This document shows positions 7,244-13,489 of a DNA stretch of 17,903 nucleotides, one piece after another. How positions within the stretch are numbered: the first letter of the stretch is position 1; every line of letters starts with the position of its first letter. A program made the translations under genes and the position numbers. The notes beneath the pieces are model-generated. The model worked only from the letters and a program-made list of their open reading frames with translations. It ran no database searches and was not told the DNA's origin. Source of the stretch: Calditrichota bacterium (GTDB lineage Bacteria > Calditrichota > Calditrichia > RBG-13-44-9 > J042); the NCBI GenBank assembly GCA_013150955.1, contig JAADJD010000036.1, positions 1-17,903 on the forward strand, written 5' to 3'.

Positions 7244-7382
7244 AACCCAAATAATGCGTTAAACCACGAATCCCGCGAATGAAACCTGGAACACATTTTC
7301 ATCCAGACACAATCCAATGTATTTTATTGGTTTTATTTGCTTTGATTCGAGTAATTCGTCGACTATTGCATCATCTGGGTTT
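7244..7382 (+). repeat. Interspersed palindromic element, copy G (short form)
   Basis: AACCCAAATAATGCGTTAAA, CCACGAATCCCGCGAATGAA and then directly CCTGGAACACATTTTCATCC, without the ~30-bp spacer of the long form. It ends TTGCATCATCTGGGTTT. It has the same internal gap as copy A. The rest of the gap 7164-7486 holds a small GCCTC/GAGGC hairpin (7186-7199) and the kamA-like terminator. Confidence 0.78.
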
Positions 7383-7424
7383 ATCGGGTATTGTTTTTTT
7401 TTTTTAGAAATTTCTCATTTCACC

Positions 7425-7459
7425 AAAAAACGCCGTTCATCCCCGGGGATGAACGGCGT
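7425..7459 (-). terminator. Rho-independent terminator of the KamA-family gene
   Basis: 7430-7459 is a perfect 30-base inverted repeat (ACGCCGTTCATCCCC and its complement). On the minus strand it is followed by a run of T (complement of 7425-7430). It sits 28 bases past the stop of the gene at 7487-8854. Confidence 0.92.
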
Positions 7460-7486
7460 CTGGGATCGGCCATAATCACTACCGAA

Positions 7487-8854
7487 TCAATTTAATTGCA
7501 GGCTGTTGGATGTTTTCTGGAACTTTTCCCGCATTTCTTTTTCAAAAAAGAATTCCCGTTCCCCAAAGGCCGGTTCCAGATCATCCAGCCAGCTGGCTTT
7601 GGGATCGTATTTTGCAAAGAATGGCCGGTGCACCCAATCTGGATTGCGTCCCTGCAGGAATCGCAATACCATGACCTTTTCGCCCTGGACTTCGGATACA
7701 CCCAGCATCTGGATTTTGCCGGGAGTGGTGGACATACTGGGCCCTCGTACGGTGCGGGCCAGGCCACTCACTTCCTGATAAGCCTGTCGGAAGATCTGCC
7801 AGGCTTCCACCAGGGGAACGGAAAAATAATGTTGCGCTCCCGTGTCCCGAACAATGAACATGTAGTACGGTACCATGCCCATGTTTACCTGCATCCTCCA
7901 CATGTCCGCCCATACGCTGGCGCTGGCGTTAATGTTGCGCAAAATGGGGGATTGGGTACGAATTTCCGCCCCGGTATTGCGGATGCGCTGAATGGCCTGT
8001 TGCACAATGGGCGTTTCCAGTTCCCGGGGATGCGAAAAATGCGCCATGATGGCCAGATGCTTTCCGGCCTGGACGATTTTTTCGAACAGTCGCAGCAGTT
8101 CATCGGCATCGCTGTCGGTGACGAATTTGTAGGGCCAGTAACTCAGCGCTTTGGTCCCGATACGAATGTTTTGTAAATGGGCCAGGTCGTTTTCGAGCAG
8201 CGGCTCCAGGTAGCGTGCCAGGATGCGGGCCCGCATCACCAGCGGATCGCCTCCCGTGAACAGCACGTCGGTCACTTCCGTATGGCGGCGCAGATATTCC
8301 ACCAGATATTCGGTTTCCCGCATGGCAAATTTCAATTCATCGATGCCAACAAACTGTGGCCAGCGGAAACAGAAAGAACAGTACGCATGGCAGGTTTGTC
8401 CCTGGTTGGGGAAGAAGAGCACCGTCTGGCGATATTTATGCTGGATGCCGTAAAGTTTCTGGCCGTCCAGCTCCGGAACATTGTATTCCAGCTGACCCGC
8501 GGGATGCGGATTCAATTGCATCCGGATGTGGTTGGCCGTGCGCAGAATTTCCTCCCGGGATGCCCCTTTTTGCAGGACCCGGGCCATCTCCTGGAAATGA
8601 TGCGGCAGCAGCATGTCTGGTTGGGGGAAATTCAAAACGAATATGGGATCGTCCGGTACCCGGTCCCAGTCAATCAGTTCATCCACCACATAATTATTGG
8701 TTTTGAATGGCAGCACCCGCCCAACCACCTCGATGGCAAAGCGCTGTTCCGCACTCAATTTTTGAATCTGGGGAATTCGTTCATAATTATGTAATGCGTA
8801 TGAGTGGAGTTTCGGTGCCTGCTGACCGATTGTCGCCATTTTCCCTCCTGGCAT
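7487..8854 (-). CDS. KamA-family radical SAM aminomutase-like protein
   Basis: The 455-residue protein has the radical SAM cluster motif C155-HAY-C159-SF-C162, the GGDPL motif (residues 201-205) and a C-terminal PGK (K380) in the place of the PLP-binding lysine of lysine 2,3-aminomutase. The family uses a 4Fe-4S cluster, S-adenosylmethionine and PLP to move an amino group between the alpha and beta carbons. Of the two aspartates that hold the lysine side chain in clostridial KamA, only the second has a counterpart (VRD, D337). The first falls at INA (about residue 310) by eye alignment, so the substrate may not be lysine. The ATG at 8854 has AAGGAGG five bases upstream. A second ATG at 8837-8839 has its own AGGAGG inside the first codons. 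The gene has its own terminator and a structured leader, and no AblB-type acetyltransferase is nearby. Confidence 0.88.
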   Translation of the reverse strand: MPGGKMATIGQQAPKLHSYALHNYERIPQIQKLSAEQRFAIEVVGRVLPFKTNNYVVDELIDWDRVPDDPIFVLNFPQPDMLLPHHFQEMARVLQKGASREEILRTANHIRMQLNPHPAGQLEYNVPELDGQKLYGIQHKYRQTVLFFPNQGQTCHAYCSFCFRWPQFVGIDELKFAMRETEYLVEYLRRHTEVTDVLFTGGDPLVMRARILARYLEPLLENDLAHLQNIRIGTKALSYWPYKFVTDSDADELLRLFEKIVQAGKHLAIMAHFSHPRELETPIVQQAIQRIRNTGAEIRTQSPILRNINASASVWADMWRMQVNMGMVPYYMFIVRDTGAQHYFSVPLVEAWQIFRQAYQEVSGLARTVRGPSMSTTPGKIQMLGVSEVQGEKVMVLRFLQGRNPDWVHRPFFAKYDPKASWLDDLEPAFGEREFFFEKEMREKFQKTSNSLQLN

Positions 8855-8885
8855 AAAACCCTCCTTTCGTTTTGATGATACGTCT

Positions 8886-8962
8886 GCGTCTCCCCTGCAC
8901 AGGCCTCTTTTTTATTCTCGAACCAATCCGGTTCTACTGTGAGACGCCGAACGCTGCAGGGG
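8886..8962 (-). ncRNA. Candidate H-type pseudoknot in the KamA-family gene leader
   Basis: Read on the minus strand, CCCCTGCA (8962-8955) can pair with TGCAGGGG (8899-8892), and GCGTCTC (8947-8941) with GAGACGC (8892-8886). The order a-b-a'-b' cannot nest. It forms an H-type pseudoknot with 8-bp and 6-7-bp stems whose 3' strands abut and could stack coaxially. The 41-base third loop holds a perfect GAACC-GGATT-GGTTC hairpin and an A-rich tract. The structure ends about 17 bases before the AAGGAGG of the gene at 8854, the layout of compact translational riboswitches. It matches no riboswitch class I can name. On the plus strand the same pairing is followed by ten T, so a plus-strand terminated RNA is the alternative. 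Confidence 0.45.
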
Positions 8963-8986
8963 CGTTTTTTTTTTAGGGATCGCCCG

Positions 8987-9033
8987 GGTTGCTGTATCGA
9001 TGATTTCCTGCGGGATCGATCCCGGATACAACC
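8987..9033 (-). other. Long hairpin in the leader region
   Basis: The outer stem is GGTTG/CAACC (8987-8991, 9029-9033), the middle stem TATC/GATA (8995-8998, 9025-9028), and inside is the perfect 14-base palindrome CGGGATCGATCCCG (9011-9024). It lies upstream of the pseudoknot in the direction of the KamA-family gene. Confidence 0.4.
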
Positions 9034-9096
9034 AATGATGTCAGGGGCGGATTCAAAACAGGGGATTGGAAAGCAAGCGGACAGATCCAGTTAGGG

Positions 9097-9127
9097 GATC
9101 GGTCGGGTGGACGTTAACCCGCCGATC
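9097..9127 (-). other. 11-bp hairpin in the leader region
   Basis: GATCGGTCGGGT (9097-9108) pairs with ACCCGCCGATC (9117-9127) with one bulged base and an 8-base loop. Together with the two structures nearer the gene it marks 8886-9260 as a GC-rich, structured, apparently non-coding stretch. I see no credible protein in 8855-9332. Confidence 0.4.
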
Positions 9128-9332
9128 GGGAATCGTCAGGTACTACCGGGTGGCATCGCGTCGGCATCCGAATCATCGCTTGTTTCCATGCTCCCCTGCT
9201 GAATCGAACGTCAGCATTCGTTTCCAACGCACATCCTCCGATGCCAGATACTATTAATAAAACCAATCCCGCTAAAAATGCAATAGATTTCTGAAAATTT
9301 TGGAGTCAGCCGTTTTCAGATTCTGAATGTCT

Positions 9333-9537
9333 TAAACCCAATATTACGTTAAACCCCGAATCACGCGAATGAACCCAAAAAATGTCAATAAAATCTCGAA
9401 TAAGCCTCGAAACGAATTTTCATCCAGATCTAATCTAATGGATTTTATTGTTTTTATTTGTGTTAATTCGTGCAATTCGTGGTCTAAAGCATAATCTGGG
9501 TTTATTCGTGTTCATTCGTGTCATTCGTAGGCGATTG
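9333..9537 (+). repeat. Interspersed palindromic element, copy H plus an extra right end
   Basis: The full long form runs 9333-9502: AAACCCAATATTACGTTAAA, CGAATCACGCGAATGAACCC, TTTTCATCCAGATC, TTAATTCGTGCAATTCGTGG, AGCATAATCTGGGTTT. It is followed without a gap by a second right arm, CGTGTTCATTCGTGTCATTC then GTAGGCGATTG (to 9537), with no core of its own. It fills the gap behind the OmpA-domain gene. Confidence 0.78.
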
Positions 9538-9570
9538 TAAATTGTCAATGGACCGAAAGCGATGAAAAGG

Positions 9571-11040
9571 TTATCCTTGTGGACGTTCCAGCAGTATGTA
9601 AAATTGAAGGATGGTTTTGTTTGTGGGGGATGGCCCGTTTTCGATGGCCTGTCCCACAATTTCAAACTGTTGATCGCGGATGGGGAGAATGGCCTGCAGG
9701 TAGGCCTGGACTGCTTTTGCCCGCAATCGGGCCAGGTTTTCGTAATATTTGACGTTACCGGTGGTGGTCTGAATGATCTCGATGCGGTAAACATTCAGGG
9801 GGAATTCCTGAATGGCCCGGGCCAATCGATTTAGCAGAGCGTAATCCCGTGGGGGAATGGTGGCACTGCCAGGAGCAAAAGCAATCCCGTTGATGCGAAT
9901 GCCAATGCGATGGGTATCGGCGGTCACCTGTACGGATGTGCCCTGGAAAATCTGGCGAATCTTATCCACCTTAGCCTGGAGGCGTGCCAGTTGTTCCTCA
10001 CGGCTTTGATGGCGTTTTAACCGCTCCAGGAGTTGCTGATTTTCCTGCTGCAATTCCTGGATTCGTTCCTGCAATTGGGAAATCTTCTGGTTGAGATTTT
10101 GTACCGCCTGGGTGATTTCCTGAACAATCTCGCTGTAATCCCGGGTGAAACTGGGAGTATATCCTGCGCTTTCGGCCAGTTGTTTTAGCCGTTCTTCCAG
10201 CTGCAGGAAATAGGCTTCGGCCTGATCGGGATTTTCGTACAGGCGATTGAGCAGTTGGGTTAAGAACAGCAGGTGCTGGGCGGCTTCGGCCAGTTGTTCG
10301 TTCTTCAGGCTCAGTTCCGCGGAGTGGGGCGACTGCTGCTCGATGAGGCGTTCGACTTCCTGCAGCAGTTGCTGGGTCAAAGCCAGGGAGCGGGGAGTGA
10401 GCTTTCGTGCGTTTAAGTCAATGCTTTCCTGGATCAGAATCTGTGCCTGTCCCAGTAAATTATTGCGGATGGCTTCTCGTTCGGCATCCTGGTACAGCTT
10501 GCTGGCCCGGTCGCGTTCCTCGCGGGCCTTTTTGGTTTTCCCCTGAATCCACAGATCTGCGGCTCGCTGCAACGCGGATTCTGCCCGGGCGAAAATTTCC
10601 TCGGCAAAATCTTCGGCTCCCGCGCGCAGGGCCGCATCCCGCAGGGAAAAAACCGTTTCCAGAAACTGCGCCGCCTTCTGGCTCCGCTCCACCCAGGTTT
10701 GTAAATCCTGGATCAATTGCTGTTGTTTTTCGGCAGGCAGGGTTTGCCACTGTTCGCCATTGTTTTGGATGTAGGGATAAAATTTCTGGTAAATATCCGG
10801 GAATAGCCATTTGCCCTGATTGGCCCGAAATTGAATGAACAGGTTCTCGAATGCCTGAAAATCGCCGCCGGTGGTTTGAGAAAGAATGGGTGAAGGGACA
10901 ATCAGCCACCCAATCAATAAGACCGTTAGCAGCGGCCATCGATACAGCAGTTGCAATATTCGGGAACATAGGCGATAAACATTCGACCATCGGTTGAATT
11001 TCGAGGTGCAGGTAAATCGCTGGTCGACTAAATTTTTCAT
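9571..11040 (-). CDS. Membrane-anchored coiled-coil protein with divergent OmpA-like domain
   Basis: The protein has 489 residues. A basic ~32-residue cytoplasmic start leads to one hydrophobic segment (WPLLTVLLIGWLIV, about 35-48), either a signal sequence or an anchor. A long helical region (about 60-375) rich in Q, E, L and R follows, with heptad-like coiled coil near 310-370 (QLQERIQELQQENQQLLERL). The C-terminus (about 380-485) folds like OmpA: GIAFAPGSATI, then LNRLARAIQEFP, then NLARLRAKAVQAYLQ. OmpA domains bind peptidoglycan through an Asp in GHTD and an Arg in the RA..V helix. Here the Arg is kept but GHTD is replaced by IIQTTTG, so binding is doubtful. The start ATG has only a weak GTGGA upstream. 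It is divergent from the thioredoxin gene across an operator-like region. Confidence 0.8.
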   Translation of the reverse strand: MKNLVDQRFTCTSKFNRWSNVYRLCSRILQLLYRWPLLTVLLIGWLIVPSPILSQTTGGDFQAFENLFIQFRANQGKWLFPDIYQKFYPYIQNNGEQWQTLPAEKQQQLIQDLQTWVERSQKAAQFLETVFSLRDAALRAGAEDFAEEIFARAESALQRAADLWIQGKTKKAREERDRASKLYQDAEREAIRNNLLGQAQILIQESIDLNARKLTPRSLALTQQLLQEVERLIEQQSPHSAELSLKNEQLAEAAQHLLFLTQLLNRLYENPDQAEAYFLQLEERLKQLAESAGYTPSFTRDYSEIVQEITQAVQNLNQKISQLQERIQELQQENQQLLERLKRHQSREEQLARLQAKVDKIRQIFQGTSVQVTADTHRIGIRINGIAFAPGSATIPPRDYALLNRLARAIQEFPLNVYRIEIIQTTTGNVKYYENLARLRAKAVQAYLQAILPIRDQQFEIVGQAIENGPSPTNKTILQFYILLERPQG

Positions 11041-11114
11041 AAATCCACAATGATTTCAATGTTTAGCTATTTAATTTAACACCGGAGTGGCGATTTATGA
11101 AACAGAAAAAAATT

Positions 11115-11184
11115 GCAAAATTTGCAACATTTGGATGGAAAATCGATCCAATTGGGGTGAAGAACGAAATGTTGCAAATTTTGC
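11115..11184. promoter_or_regulatory. 18-bp inverted repeat, operator-like
   Basis: GCAAAATTTGCAACATTT (11115-11132) recurs inverted at 11167-11184 with a 34-bp spacer. The left arm is part of a 15-bp palindrome, TTGCAAAATTTGCAA, and the right arm holds a near copy. Two such sites between divergent genes suggest a dimeric regulator acting on both. It overlaps the possible long N-terminus of the thioredoxin frame and argues that this part is not translated. Confidence 0.5.
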
Positions 11185-11204
11185 CACTTTTAGGGGAAAG
11201 CGCG

Positions 11205-11534
11205 ATGTGTCCAGCGTTTGAGCATCCTGAGACCATTATTCAAACGGAGCCGATGGTGCTGGGATATTTTACCCGTCCGGGTTGTGGGGTCTGCTCAGCC
11301 CTGCTGCCCAAAGTGGAACGGTTGCTTATCCGTTATCCCACCGTGCGTCTGGTACAGGTGGATGTCCAGCGCTGGCCCCGGCTGGCTGGACAACACCTGG
11401 TGTTTGCGGTGCCAACCCTCATTCTGTTTTACCGGGGAAGGGAGTGGCATCGGTTCAGTCGGTGGGTGTCCCTGACAGAACTGGAAAAGGCTCTTGCCCG
11501 CATGGTAGAGAATTTGCCGGAAACCGATGAATAG
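11205..11534 (+). CDS. Small thioredoxin-family protein
   Basis: From the ATG at 11205 the product is 109 residues, the usual thioredoxin size. It has the redox motif C27-GVC-C30 in FTRPGCGVC, the strand VRLVQVDV, the cis-proline region FAVPTLILF and a closing helix. It would act as a cytoplasmic thiol-disulfide reductant or oxidant; the CGVC dipeptide is not the classical CGPC, so its partner is open. The frame is open further upstream to an ATG at 11097 with GGAG nine bases ahead, giving 145 residues. I prefer 11205 because the added 36 codons are AT-rich, lie upstream of the first thioredoxin strand and coincide with an 18-bp inverted repeat. Copy I of the interspersed repeat follows. Confidence 0.85.
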   Translation: MCPAFEHPETIIQTEPMVLGYFTRPGCGVCSALLPKVERLLIRYPTVRLVQVDVQRWPRLAGQHLVFAVPTLILFYRGREWHRFSRWVSLTELEKALARMVENLPETDE

Positions 11535-11587
11535 ATCCCGAGATCTGATTGGACAACTGATTGAAACAATGGGATTGAAGAAGATTG

Positions 11588-11755
11588 ACCCAGATTATGC
11601 ATTAGAACCATGAATGACGCGAATGAACACCAATAAAAATAATAAAATGCACTGGATTCTATCTGAATGAAAATGTTTTCCCGGATATATTCGCTATTTT
11701 GTTGATTTTTTTCGAATTCCTTCGCGTTATTCGTGGTGTGAAGCATTATTTGAGC
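11588..11755 (-). repeat. Interspersed palindromic element, copy I (full, inverted)
   Basis: It starts ACCCAGATTATGCATTAGAA and CCATGAATGACGCGAATGAA. The core CTATCTGAATGAAAATG is in the same inverted orientation as copy C. It ends TTCGCGTTATTCGTGGTG and AAGCATTATTTGAGCT. It lies 24 bases before the start of the methyltransferase gene and so probably provides its untranslated leader. It occupies most of the gap 11535-11778. Confidence 0.78.
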
Positions 11756-11778
11756 TGACGCATTTTATCGGAAGCGGG

Positions 11779-12651
11779 ATGAATGATTTTCACATGGAAA
11801 ATCGCTACTATTTTCTGACACCGGTGGATCTGCAGGTGCTGCAGAGGTGTCCCGACGGCGACGAAGTGATCCTCTCCCTGGATCTGGGGATGAGCCAGCA
11901 ACCGGTACGGCGACGGGGGCCGCAGATGATTTTAGCGGATGGCACCTCTTTGCCCTTACCGTCCCCTCGATTGAGTGCGAATGACGCTGCACGCACCATT
12001 TTGATCTTCCGGGAAGGGCAATGGACCAAGTGGCAGTACTACGATGAAAAGACGGGTCGGTTTTACAAGCCGGTGTTTGTGGCAGAGGGACAACCCCCAA
12101 CGGTGGAAATCAGCGGCATTAAGATGCACGTGACCGACGCGGGTGGTCCCCAAAGGGATACCCGGAAAAAATTGCAGGCGTTAGGTTTGGTGAGGGGGCG
12201 GGTGCTGGATACCTGCTGTGGTCTGGGGTATACCGCCATCGCGCTGGCCGGGATGGCAACCGTGCAGCAGGTCATTACCATCGAGAAAGATGAAACGATG
12301 GTGCGAATTTGCCGGGAAAATCCCTGGTCACAGGCGTTGTTTCATTCGGCAAAGATTCAGCTGATTCGGGGAGATGTTACTGAGGTGATTCAGGGATTGC
12401 GTTCTGGCCGCTTTAATGCGGTGTTGCACGATCCGCCCCGATATGCCCTGGCACCGGAGCTCTATACCACCTCGTTTTACCGGGAATTATGGCGGGTTCT
12501 GAGACGCGGCGGGCGGTTGTATCATTACACGGGAAATCCCCGAAAACAACAGTCACGTGGATTGCCAGAACGCACCGCCGCGCGCTTGCAGGAAGCGGGA
12601 TTTATTCGGGTGCGGCATTGCTATCAAGGGGTATGCGCAAGGAAACCGTGA
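11779..12651 (+). CDS. COG2521-type SAM-dependent methyltransferase
   Basis: The protein has 290 residues. After an N-terminal domain of about 130 residues comes a class I methyltransferase fold: motif I VLDTCCGLGYTAI (142-154), the acidic end of strand 2 IEKD (E169), ENPWS (about 180-184), RGD (D199), the catalytic-loop-like HDPPR (217-221), ELYTTSFYRELWRVL and YHYTGNP. The order NPWS, HDPPR, ELY..FYREL, YHYTGNP is that of the predicted methyltransferases COG2521, best known from archaea. The DPP[RYF] type motif is common in enzymes methylating exocyclic amines of nucleic acids, so an RNA or DNA base is a reasonable but unproven substrate. The ATG at 11779 has a weak purine run; a second ATG at 11794 is possible. 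Confident in family, not in substrate. Confidence 0.88.
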   Translation: MNDFHMENRYYFLTPVDLQVLQRCPDGDEVILSLDLGMSQQPVRRRGPQMILADGTSLPLPSPRLSANDAARTILIFREGQWTKWQYYDEKTGRFYKPVFVAEGQPPTVEISGIKMHVTDAGGPQRDTRKKLQALGLVRGRVLDTCCGLGYTAIALAGMATVQQVITIEKDETMVRICRENPWSQALFHSAKIQLIRGDVTEVIQGLRSGRFNAVLHDPPRYALAPELYTTSFYRELWRVLRRGGRLYHYTGNPRKQQSRGLPERTAARLQEAGFIRVRHCYQGVCARKP

Positions 12652-12729
12652 CCGGTGTTCATTGATGCGCCCGGGGAAGCGAGGGTTACGACTTGAAATG
12701 ACATCAACAGCCGTTCCGAATGTCGTTTT

Positions 12730-12899
12730 AACCCAAATAATGAATTAAACCGCGAATCCCGCGAATGAAACCAAACCATGCTCACAAAATCACGAGTATA
12801 CCCCGAAACAAATTTTCATCCAGACACAAACTAATGTATTTTATTGGTTTTATTTGTGTTCATTCGTGTCATTCGTAGGTTATTGTTTAATCTGGATTA
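12730..12899 (+). repeat. Interspersed palindromic element, copy J (full length)
   Basis: ACCCAAATAATGAATTAAAC, CGCGAATCCCGCGAATGAAA, AATTTTCATCCAGACAC, TTCATTCGTGTCATTCGTAG and ATTGTTTAATCTGGATT. Long form, same orientation as F and H. Confidence 0.78.
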
Positions 12900-12900
12900 A

Positions 12901-12999
12901 ATATAATCGAGAACACATTTTCATTCAGATAGAATCAATCAAATAGATTTTATTGTTTTTGTTCGTGTTCATTCGTGTCATTCGCAGGCGAATGCATAG
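12901..12999 (+). repeat. Interspersed palindromic element, copy K (left arm missing)
   Basis: It starts inside the core (GAGAACACATTTTCATTCAG), continues AATAGATTTTATTGTTTTT and ends TTCATTCGTGTCATTCGCAG then GCGAATGCATAG. It lies in tandem directly behind copy J. J and K fill the gap between the convergent ends of the methyltransferase and GroES-like genes. Confidence 0.72.
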
Positions 13000-13025
13000 T
13001 TTTGCTGCGCGTATTCACCAATCGG

Positions 13026-13451
13026 TTAGAATCTCAGGTCGTCATCCGGAAATTCCATGCCATCCTCGTCTTCCGTTTCGGTGTCTTCTTCCCGAACCAA
13101 AACCAGGATGGCGCTCTGGGGGAGAATCAGGTATTTCTCGCCTTCAAAAGTGATTTCCACGGCGGCTTTTCGGAGAAAGAGGGCATAATCACCGGGACGG
13201 GCTTCCATGGGAATGTAGCGCAGGGTGTGCCCGTTGGATTTCCAGGGTTCGTCTCCCAGGGAGGCGGGGTCGGCCAGGGGAATGCCCGGGCCCGTTTTTA
13301 CGATGTATCCGCCGATCACTTCTTCTTTTTCCTTAACCGTCTGGGGCAGGTAAAGACCCACTTCCGTGCGTTCTTCTTTTTCATCGGGTCGGATGAGTAC
13401 CCGATCCCCGATGACGATGAGTTTTTTCAAACCCAATCCCGTTCTCCTCAT
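13026..13451 (-). CDS. GroES-like co-chaperonin family protein
   Basis: The 141-residue protein follows the GroES pattern: IVIGDRVLIRPDEKEERTEVGLYLP (about 12-36), IGGYIVKTGPG, GDYALFLRKAAVEITFEGEKYLIL and a terminal strand SAILVLV. It is longer than the usual ~95 residues because of an insertion of about 25 residues (PLADPASLGDEPWKSNGHTL, about 57-76) and an acidic tail (EEDTETEDEDGMEFPDDDL). No groEL is present, so it may be an accessory homologue rather than the main co-chaperonin. It is the last gene of the five-gene minus run, 38 bases after the HIT gene. The ATG at 13451 has a weak GGAA upstream. A TTG at codon 6, preceded by AGGAG, is an alternative that would remove five non-conserved residues. 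Confidence 0.85.
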   Translation of the reverse strand: MRRTGLGLKKLIVIGDRVLIRPDEKEERTEVGLYLPQTVKEKEEVIGGYIVKTGPGIPLADPASLGDEPWKSNGHTLRYIPMEARPGDYALFLRKAAVEITFEGEKYLILPQSAILVLVREEDTETEDEDGMEFPDDDLRF

Positions 13452-13489
13452 CTTGGTTCCACTTATTTTATATGCCGGGATACCGGAAA

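Noticed and set aside
7496-8794. Long plus-strand frames opposite the KamA-family gene
   Set aside because: The minus strand carries the cysteine motif and conserved blocks. The plus frames are shadows with no domain.
8950-8974. Plus-strand intrinsic terminator AACGC-loop-GCGTT followed by ten T
   Set aside because: The stem is only five base pairs and no plus-strand gene ends here. I kept it only as an alternative reading of the pseudoknot region.
9146-9160. Plus-strand GGGTGGCATCGCG resembles the T-box antiterminator sequence GGGTGGNACCGCG
   Set aside because: One key base differs, there is no downstream plus-strand gene for several hundred bases, and I find no T-box stem I or terminator in the expected places. 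Probably chance.
9196-9216. tRNA T-loop-like GTTCGATTC on the minus strand
   Set aside because: The flanking bases do not form a 5-bp T stem, and no anticodon or acceptor stem can be placed.
9435-9794. Open frame reading MTRMNTNK... / RIARINTNKNNK
   Set aside because: It runs through interspersed copy H on the strand opposite its arms. The peptide is a translation of the repeat, as is FVFIRVIRRRMH at 12953.
10247-10838. Frames opposite and within the OmpA-domain gene, including serine/cysteine-rich peptides
   Set aside because: They are shadows of the Q/E/L-rich coiled-coil coding sequence.
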